Shown: positions 6,061-10,678 of the stretch, one piece after another
How the letters are laid out: the number at the start of each line of letters is the position of its first letter
How positions within the stretch are numbered: position 1 is the first letter of the stretch
NCBI GenBank assembly: GCA_937952155.1
Contig: CALFYH010000023.1
Location: forward strand, 1-10,678
Origin: an uncultured Saprospiraceae bacterium
GTDB taxonomy: Bacteria > Bacteroidota > Bacteroidia > Chitinophagales > Saprospiraceae
DNA: 10,678 nt
Direction of reading: 5' to 3'
Notes under the pieces: model-generated
The model's input: the letters and a program-made list of their open reading frames with translations, nothing else
Database searches by the model: none
What the model was told of the DNA's origin: nothing
Made by a program: the position numbers and the translations under genes

Positions 6061-7254
6061 TTATTGAAGTGCTTGGCTTAAATCAGCAATGATATCATCT
6101 TGATTCTCAATACCTACAGACATCCTTACTAGCTGGTCAGTAATGCCATTTGCTTCTCGTTGTGATTTATCTACATTCAGATGTGAACTGGTAACCGGAT
6201 GCAGGATCAGCGTATCTACATCACCCAAAGTAGGTGCCATAGTACAAAATTGCAGTTTGTTCAACACATTCAGTACCTCATTTAAAGGTAGATCTATTTC
6301 AAAACTCAGCATACCACCAAACGTTTTCATTTGCTTTTTGGCAATTTCATGATATGGATGATCTTCCAATCCATTATAATTTACACGTTTTATCTTCGGG
6401 TGCTTCTGAAGCCAGATTGCGATATTCATTGCATTTTCGGCATGTTTCGCCATACGAAGTGATAATGTTTTCAATCCATTATTGATGAGCCATGCATCCC
6501 AAGCATTGCAAGTCGCACCCATCAATTTTAAGGTAGTCCATATTTTGTGCTTGATTTTCTCTTCGTGACCGATGATGATTCCTGCTATCGAATTGCCATG
6601 ACCATTGAGGTATTTGGTCGTAGAATGGATAACAAAGTCAATGCCTAAACTCAATGGTTGCTGAATCAAAGGTGTACAAAATGTATTATCAACACAAGTA
6701 AATGCACCATATTTTTTGGCTATTTTACTGATGCTATGTATGTCGATACACTTCATTGTCGGGTTGGCAGGTGTCTCAAAGTAGATAAGTTTTATCGAAC
6801 GATCGTTCAGACAATGTTGTTCTACGGCATCAGTATTGTTCAAGTCTGTAAATATGACTTTAATACCAGCATTACTCAATACTTTGAGCAATAACTCTGT
6901 AGTGCCACCATATAAGTCTGACTGCGTCAAAACAGTATCTCCTTGTTTGAGCAGTGACATCATCAGTATAGATATAGCCGACATACCACTAGAAGTCAAA
7001 AAACCATAAGCATTCAAACCTGTGCCAAAAGCTTCCAAATCTGCCAACTTTTGTGCCACGGTATCAATAGTCGGATTGCCATAACGACTGTACGAATGTC
7101 CCTGTTTCTTGCCCGTGAATATATCAATCCCTTCTTCTGCATCTTCAAAAACAAATGAAGAGGTGGCATAAAGCGGCAATTGATGTGGTTTGGTAGTACG
7201 CTGATCAGGATATTCCTTTACACACAGCGAATCTATTTTTATTTTTTGGCTCAC
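6061..7254 (-). CDS. Cys/Met metabolism PLP-dependent trans-sulfuration enzyme (cystathionine synthase/lyase or O-acetylhomoserine sulfhydrylase type)
   Basis: This is a 397-residue fold-type I PLP enzyme of the Cys_Met_Meta_PP family, of normal length. Visible landmarks are SYSRYGNPTID (54-64, phosphate-binding Tyr and Arg from the partner subunit), SDLYGGT (112-118, ring-stacking Tyr115), VDNTFCTP with PLP-binding Asp189, and HSTTKYLNGH with Schiff-base Lys214. The position that is Cys in methionine gamma-lyases (LYGCT) is Gly here, which argues against that activity. Choosing between cystathionine gamma-synthase, gamma-lyase and O-acetylhomoserine sulfhydrylase is not safe from sequence alone. 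The start is a GTG at 7254. No in-frame ATG lies nearby upstream, and the family N-terminus begins a few residues later. The gene heads a likely two-gene transcript with gldC. A 7/8 match to the -7 consensus (TAATTTCG, minus strand, 7280-7287) lies upstream. Confidence 0.88.
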   Translation of the reverse strand: MSQKIKIDSLCVKEYPDQRTTKPHQLPLYATSSFVFEDAEEGIDIFTGKKQGHSYSRYGNPTIDTVAQKLADLEAFGTGLNAYGFLTSSGMSAISILMMSLLKQGDTVLTQSDLYGGTTELLLKVLSNAGIKVIFTDLNNTDAVEQHCLNDRSIKLIYFETPANPTMKCIDIHSISKIAKKYGAFTCVDNTFCTPLIQQPLSLGIDFVIHSTTKYLNGHGNSIAGIIIGHEEKIKHKIWTTLKLMGATCNAWDAWLINNGLKTLSLRMAKHAENAMNIAIWLQKHPKIKRVNYNGLEDHPYHEIAKKQMKTFGGMLSFEIDLPLNEVLNVLNKLQFCTMAPTLGDVDTLILHPVTSSHLNVDKSQREANGITDQLVRMSVGIENQDDIIADLSQALQ

Positions 7255-7586
7255 GATTTTACATCTTTCAATACAGCGGCGAAATTAAAATAAATATCTG
7301 ATATAATCGGAATGTTGTATCGATGGGTAGATATTTCTAATCAATTTCACTTGCAAATAATAGATGATCACAGCGAAACCAACTATGTGTTCTGACTTAG
7401 AAATAAGATATACAAAAAGAGAAAATATTGATTTTACTTACTGTTCTATAAATATTTATACATAAATGAATTATTTAATTTGAATAATTCCTAAATTCCA
7501 ATCCAACCTTATATATACCGGCTAAAGTTTATTTTTTGCGCAAATCACTGTTTTTTGTGTTACTTTGCATCGTAGTTTGATTTTAA
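7255..7586. other. 332-nt divergent AT-rich promoter region
   Basis: No gene or RNA is recognised here. The stretch separates the minus-strand trans-sulfuration/gldC unit from the plus-strand beta-barrel/RluD pair and must hold both promoters. It contains a 14-bp perfect palindrome TATAAATATTTATA (7447-7460), an 8-bp inverted repeat GAATTATT/AATAATTC (7468-7475 and 7483-7490, 7-nt loop) and a 10-bp palindrome TTTGCGCAAA (7535-7544). The first two are of a kind expected by chance in AT-rich DNA. Confidence 0.6.
7535..7567 (+). promoter_or_regulatory. Candidate Bacteroidota promoter for the beta-barrel/RluD pair
   Basis: A TTTG element (7535-7538) is followed, after a 21-nt spacer, by TTACTTTG (7560-7567), which matches the TAnnTTTG -7 consensus at 7 of 8 positions. 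This fits the -33/-7 layout used by the primary sigma factor of the phylum. Transcription would start near 7574, giving a leader of about a dozen bases before the ATG at 7587. The palindrome TTTGCGCAAA overlaps the -33 element and could be a regulator site. Confidence 0.5.
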
Positions 7587-8285
7587 ATGATGAAGTTATA
7601 TTTTACTCGATTTTTGATTTTGCTCTTTTTTGTAGGCACATGTACTTTAACTTTTGCACAGTATAAAGTGAACTTTATTGAAGGAAATGTGACATTTATG
7701 AAACCTTTGGGATTTTTTAGTAAAAATATACCCGAAGCTAAATTAGGATTTGAATTTGGGTATTTGAGGCAACTCAAGGTAGATCAACCTCTATTTTGGG
7801 GATTAAGCTGTTACTACAATGATCTTGGGTCAAACGGTGCAGTTGTACAAGAAGTTATCGAATTTAATGTATTTGATGTAAATTATACTACTACCAGTAA
7901 TTTGCTTGGGTTTAATGGGAAGTTAAGATTTTATCCAGCCATATATTTTAGAAAATTTGAATTTTACATTGAAGCCCAATTAGGGTACAAATGGCTATTT
8001 ACAAATACCACAAGAACTATCGCAGATGATTCTGATTCTTCTGACCTAAATACAGAAAAAGGGGCATTGTCTCTCACATATGGAGCGGCTGCTGGCTTCA
8101 ATCTCCCAGTCAAAAATGATTGGTTTATTAATTTTAGGATGAATTATTTACCAGGATTAAGTGTACCATATTATGTACGAAATAGCCAAAATGTGATCAA
8201 CTATTCTAGCTTAGACGGTTTTGATCTAAAGAGAAGTGTGACTGATATTTTTAGGTTAGATTTCGGAGTCACATACAAATTTTAA
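7587..8285 (+). CDS. Outer-membrane beta-barrel protein, function unknown
   Basis: This 232-residue exported protein has a signal peptide at residues 1-24 (MMKLYFTRFLILLFFVG, cut at TFA|Q). The mature part is made of alternating aromatic/polar strands rich in Tyr, Phe and Gly, with features such as FYIEAQLGYKWLF and LTYGAAAGFNLPV. It ends in LDFGVTYKF, a C-terminal strand with terminal Phe, the usual signal for insertion by the BAM complex. The size fits an 8- to 10-strand barrel of the generic outer-membrane beta-barrel or porin-like groups seen widely in Bacteroidota. Ligand and role cannot be read. Two ATG codons are adjacent (7587 and 7590); either works. It is followed after only 10 nt by the pseudouridine synthase gene, so the two are probably co-transcribed. 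Confidence 0.8.
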   Translation: MMKLYFTRFLILLFFVGTCTLTFAQYKVNFIEGNVTFMKPLGFFSKNIPEAKLGFEFGYLRQLKVDQPLFWGLSCYYNDLGSNGAVVQEVIEFNVFDVNYTTTSNLLGFNGKLRFYPAIYFRKFEFYIEAQLGYKWLFTNTTRTIADDSDSSDLNTEKGALSLTYGAAAGFNLPVKNDWFINFRMNYLPGLSVPYYVRNSQNVINYSSLDGFDLKRSVTDIFRLDFGVTYKF

Positions 8286-8295
8286 TTACCAGATA

Positions 8296-9366
8296 ATGAC
8301 AGCAATTAAATCAACAGATCTGGAACCTTCAGATGAATTATACGAACATCAACGGATAGTTTGTGATCCAAAACAAACACCCGTTCGTATTGATAAATTT
8401 CTTTTAGCAAGATTGGAAAAAGTATCAAGAAACAGAATACAAAATGCCATCAAAGCTGGTTGTATTCTTGTGAATGACAATATTATAAAAGCCAATTACA
8501 AAATCAAACCTGGTGACTCGATTGCCATCGTGCTTCCGTCAAATCCAGAAGATGAAACCAATCTTTTGCCAGAAAATATACCACTCGATATTCACTACGA
8601 AGACGAGCATGTTATGGTCATCAACAAACCACCAGGATTGGTCGTTCACCCGGGAGTTGGAAATTATTCAGGTACCCTAGTCAATGCATTATTGTATCAT
8701 TTTCAGGCACACCAATTGCCATTGCTTCAAGGAAATAAATCTGACAGGCCAGGCCTAGTACACAGGATAGATAAGGATACGTCGGGCCTTATCCTGATAG
8801 CAAAAAATGATTATGCTATGACACATTTAGCAAAGCAATTTTTTGATCATAGCATTGATAGAGAATATATTGCGCTTGTTTGGGGCGATGTCAAAGAAGA
8901 TAAAGGGACAATCACGGGATATATAGGACGACACGAAAAGGATAGAATGCAAATGGCCGTATTTCAGGATGAAAGTATGGGCAAACATGCTGTGACGCAT
9001 TATGAAGTACTCGAAAAATTATACTACGTCTCACTCATAAAATGTCAACTTGAAACAGGGAGAACGCATCAGATTCGCGTTCATATGAAGCACATCGGAC
9101 ATACGTTGTTTAATGATGCAAGATATGATGGCAATAGGATACTGAAGGGTACGCTTTTTAATAAATACAAGCAATTTGTAGATAATTGTTTCCAAATCAT
9201 GCCAAGACAAGCGTTGCATGCTGCTAGTATCGGGTTCGTACATCCAGTTACAGAAAAATACATGCAATTTCGGACAGAATTACCCGAAGATTTCGAATCT
9301 GTACTTACCAAATGGCGTGGATACGTTGCTTCTCGAAAAGAAGTACTGGCCGATGAACAAGAATAA
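8296..9366 (+). CDS. RluA-family 23S rRNA pseudouridine synthase, RluD-like
   Basis: This 356-residue protein has an N-terminal S4 RNA-binding domain at about residues 30-80 (VRIDKFLLARLEKVSRNRIQNAI..., ILVNDNIIKANYKIKPGD). The catalytic pseudouridine synthase domain runs from about 100 to 340. Motif I, HRIDKDTSG, carries the catalytic aspartate Asp159. INKPPGLVVHPG (109-120) and GRTHQIRVHMKHIGHTLFNDARY are further family blocks. By family knowledge it turns specific uridines of 23S rRNA into pseudouridine, as RluD does in helix 69, but exact sites cannot be deduced. The S4 domain and length favour the RluC/RluD branch over RluA. The ATG at 8296 lies 10 nt after the beta-barrel gene. A strong hairpin terminator follows about 50 nt after the stop. 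Confidence 0.93.
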   Translation: MTAIKSTDLEPSDELYEHQRIVCDPKQTPVRIDKFLLARLEKVSRNRIQNAIKAGCILVNDNIIKANYKIKPGDSIAIVLPSNPEDETNLLPENIPLDIHYEDEHVMVINKPPGLVVHPGVGNYSGTLVNALLYHFQAHQLPLLQGNKSDRPGLVHRIDKDTSGLILIAKNDYAMTHLAKQFFDHSIDREYIALVWGDVKEDKGTITGYIGRHEKDRMQMAVFQDESMGKHAVTHYEVLEKLYYVSLIKCQLETGRTHQIRVHMKHIGHTLFNDARYDGNRILKGTLFNKYKQFVDNCFQIMPRQALHAASIGFVHPVTEKYMQFRTELPEDFESVLTKWRGYVASRKEVLADEQE

Positions 9367-9419
9367 AGTTTTTTAGCCATAGTTATAACTGAGTTACATT
9401 CTGTGAGTATTGAGTGTAA

Positions 9420-9463
9420 ATAAAAAATCCTTTGCAAAAATGAATTTACAAAGGATTTTTTAT
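9420..9463. terminator. Two-way intrinsic terminator between convergent genes
   Basis: A perfect 15-bp inverted repeat (arms 9420-9434 and 9449-9463) surrounds a 14-nt loop. The core is ATCCTTTG/CAAAGGAT, flanked by A-runs on the left arm and T-runs on the right arm, so the transcript of either strand ends in a U-tract. It sits between the RluD-like gene (stop 9366) and the OmpA-type gene (stop 9481), and so can end both. Confidence 0.85.
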
Positions 9464-9480
9464 GAAAATTGATATGTCTT

Positions 9481-10678
9481 CTATTGTCTGTTTACCAAAT
9501 TAAATTCTACTCTTCTATTTAATGATCGACCTTTTTCGTTATCATTAGTAGAGATTGGTCGTGACTCACCGAATCCAGTATGATTCATTCTTTCGGCACT
9601 TATCCCACGCTTGATCAAGTAATCATAACAAGTTTTAGCCCTTCTTTCAGAAAGTGATTGATTGGCAGACGAGCTACCCGTGTTGTCAGTATGGCCACTG
9701 ATGTTCATATTGAAATCTGGGTATCGATTCATTATATCGGCGATTTGATTGAGCACAGCATTGGATTCTGTCTTTAAAATAGCGCTACCTGTCTGAAACT
9801 GAACGGCTTGCATAGCTACTTCAAGTGTCTTTTTGTCTTCGGATTTAATTTCAGGGCAACCTTCATTTGCAACAGTTCCAGCTACTTTTGGACACTTATC
9901 TCTACTATCATCTATACCATCACCATCTGTATCTGGGCATCCATAATATATTTTCAGACCTGGTTTGTTCGGACACTTATCATCTTTATCTACCACACCA
10001 TCACCATCTGTATCTGGGCATCCCATAGTAGCAGATGTTCCTTTTTCACCTGGGCATTTGTCGTCAGCATCTGGTACGCCATCTCCATCAGTATCCATTA
10101 CTTTTTCTGGACATCCTTTTAGTGTTTTGATACCAGCAACATTAGGACACTCATCTTCATTATCAGATATACCATCACCATCTGTATCTGGGCATCCACC
10201 AAATGCTGTCAAACCTTTTGTATCTGGACATTTGTCCAAATAATCAGCTACTCCATCACCATCTTTGTCGGGACAGCCGTTTAGTTCCTTACTACCAAAA
10301 GCATTAGGACATAGATCTAGCTCGTTTGTTATACCATCATTATCATTATCTTCCATGACTTTTTCCATCTCTTTTGGTGCTTCTTCTGTTGCTTTACCAA
10401 ATAAGTATGTAAATCCTATTCCGTGTTGGAGATTATTTCTATTATCAGCCAAAGAATAACGGAATTCAGATTGGATGTTTGCGTATGCGTTTGGAGCCAA
10501 TTTGAAATAGAAGCCCAAGCCCGCAGGAATTTGAATGTTAAAATCACCTTCTTGTTCCATTACGCCACCTACACCAGCTAAAACATAGGGTATGACCTTT
10601 CGTCCTGGTTCATTGAATTGATATTGGAATTGTGCATCCAAGCTTGCAATGCGTTTTTTTAGACATGTAATTGAGTCA
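9481..10678 (-). CDS. OmpA-family outer-membrane protein with thrombospondin type 3 repeats (5'-partial)
   Basis: The frame is open from the right edge (first full codon at 10677) to TAG at 9481-9483, giving 398 residues. A TTG at 10641 could be mistaken for a start, but the frame continues upstream (RIAS before LDAQFQYQF) and the barrel strands begin earlier, so the N-terminus, with its signal peptide and most of the barrel, lies outside. Counting from the first visible codon, residues 1-95 are the end of an OmpA-like beta barrel (PYVLAGVGGV, LGFYFKLAPN, GIGFTYLFG). A short acidic linker follows, then six Ca-binding thrombospondin type 3 repeats at about 109-275 (DTDGDG...D..DKCP). Residues 290-398 are an OmpA C-terminal peptidoglycan-binding domain, with ISGHTDNTG (Asp331) and LSERRA (Arg346) forming the diaminopimelate-binding pair. 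It should tie the outer membrane to the cell wall. One repeat carries a 3-residue insertion (CPEKVMDTDGDG). Confidence 0.93.
   Translation of the reverse strand, partial: DSITCLKKRIASLDAQFQYQFNEPGRKVIPYVLAGVGGVMEQEGDFNIQIPAGLGFYFKLAPNAYANIQSEFRYSLADNRNNLQHGIGFTYLFGKATEEAPKEMEKVMEDNDNDGITNELDLCPNAFGSKELNGCPDKDGDGVADYLDKCPDTKGLTAFGGCPDTDGDGISDNEDECPNVAGIKTLKGCPEKVMDTDGDGVPDADDKCPGEKGTSATMGCPDTDGDGVVDKDDKCPNKPGLKIYYGCPDTDGDGIDDSRDKCPKVAGTVANEGCPEIKSEDKKTLEVAMQAVQFQTGSAILKTESNAVLNQIADIMNRYPDFNMNISGHTDNTGSSSANQSLSERRAKTCYDYLIKRGISAERMNHTGFGESRPISTNDNEKGRSLNRRVEFNLVNRQ
9916..10197 (-). repeat. Three exact 27-bp direct repeats inside the TSP3 region
   Basis: The same 27-bp unit (core ACCATCACCATCTGTATCTG on the plus strand) occurs without a mismatch at 9916-9942, 9997-10023 and 10171-10197, encoding the GCPDTDGDG part of the thrombospondin repeats. 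Two further degenerate copies lie near 10078 and 10252. Spacings of 81 and 174 nt are multiples of 3, so recombination between copies would keep the reading frame and change repeat number. Confidence 0.85.

Noticed and set aside
7583..7777. Minus-strand 64-residue reading frame over the beta-barrel gene
   Set aside because: It lies fully opposite the signal peptide and first strands of a well-supported gene and shows no features of its own.
9916..10197. CRISPR-like array of 27-bp repeats
   Set aside because: Copies are few and unevenly spaced, and both repeats and intervening sequence are coding for TSP3 repeats.
9808..10459. Plus-strand reading frames opposite the TSP3 repeats
   Set aside because: They are low-complexity antisense shadows of the repeated acidic coding sequence with no start signal or recognisable domain.
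10639..10641. TTG as start codon of the OmpA/TSP3 protein
   Set aside because: The frame continues open to the window edge and the first visible residues are already mid-barrel, so the true start lies outside.
1..10678. Defence island, toxin-antitoxin or biosynthetic cluster
   Set aside because: The lone S24 regulator and methyltransferase have no partner nuclease, helicase, toxin or synthetase genes. Every other gene fits core or envelope functions.

Overview
The window most likely comes from the chromosome of a gliding-type member of the Bacteroidota, and Saprospiria-like is a reasonable guess. The evidence is a type IX secretion (T9SS) cargo with a type A sorting domain, a gldC gene, a CtlX-type hydrolase, an OmpA protein with thrombospondin type 3 repeats, promoter boxes matching the phylum's TAnnTTTG -7 motif, and AT-rich spacers. 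I see no tRNA, rRNA, CRISPR array, insertion sequence or phage module. Most genes are ordinary chromosomal genes.

Layout, left to right. Positions 1-1807 (minus) carry most of a secreted T9SS cargo protein; its 3' end lies outside the window. Positions 1808-2085 are a spacer holding three small hairpins and what appears to be the relic 3' end of another T9SS cargo gene. Positions 2086-4616 (minus) form a tight run of ctlX, a crotonase (enoyl-CoA hydratase) and a SAM methyltransferase, with gaps of 11 and 6 nt. A LexA/S24-type self-cleaving regulator follows at 4707-5543 (minus). gldC at 5669-6037 lies 23 nt downstream of a trans-sulfuration PLP enzyme at 6061-7254 (both minus). A 332-nt divergent promoter region separates these from a plus-strand pair, an outer-membrane beta-barrel protein (7587-8285) and an RluA/RluD-family pseudouridine synthase (8296-9366). 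A strong two-way terminator at 9420-9463 divides this pair from the convergent OmpA/TSP3 gene, whose 5' end lies beyond the right edge.

Functionally the window mixes envelope and secretion functions (T9SS cargo, GldC, beta-barrel protein, OmpA-type peptidoglycan anchor) with amino-acid and acyl-CoA metabolism (CtlX, trans-sulfuration enzyme, crotonase), rRNA modification and one regulator. The clearest sign of genome dynamics is in the T9SS cargo region. The gene changes from about 30% GC in its N-terminal part to about 48% GC in its C-terminal part. A 21-bp piece of its linker recurs (20/21) in the spacer, fused in frame to what looks like a sorting-domain terminus. This suggests recombination between T9SS cargo genes through their shared C-terminal modules. 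I found no convincing new defence or biosynthetic system.
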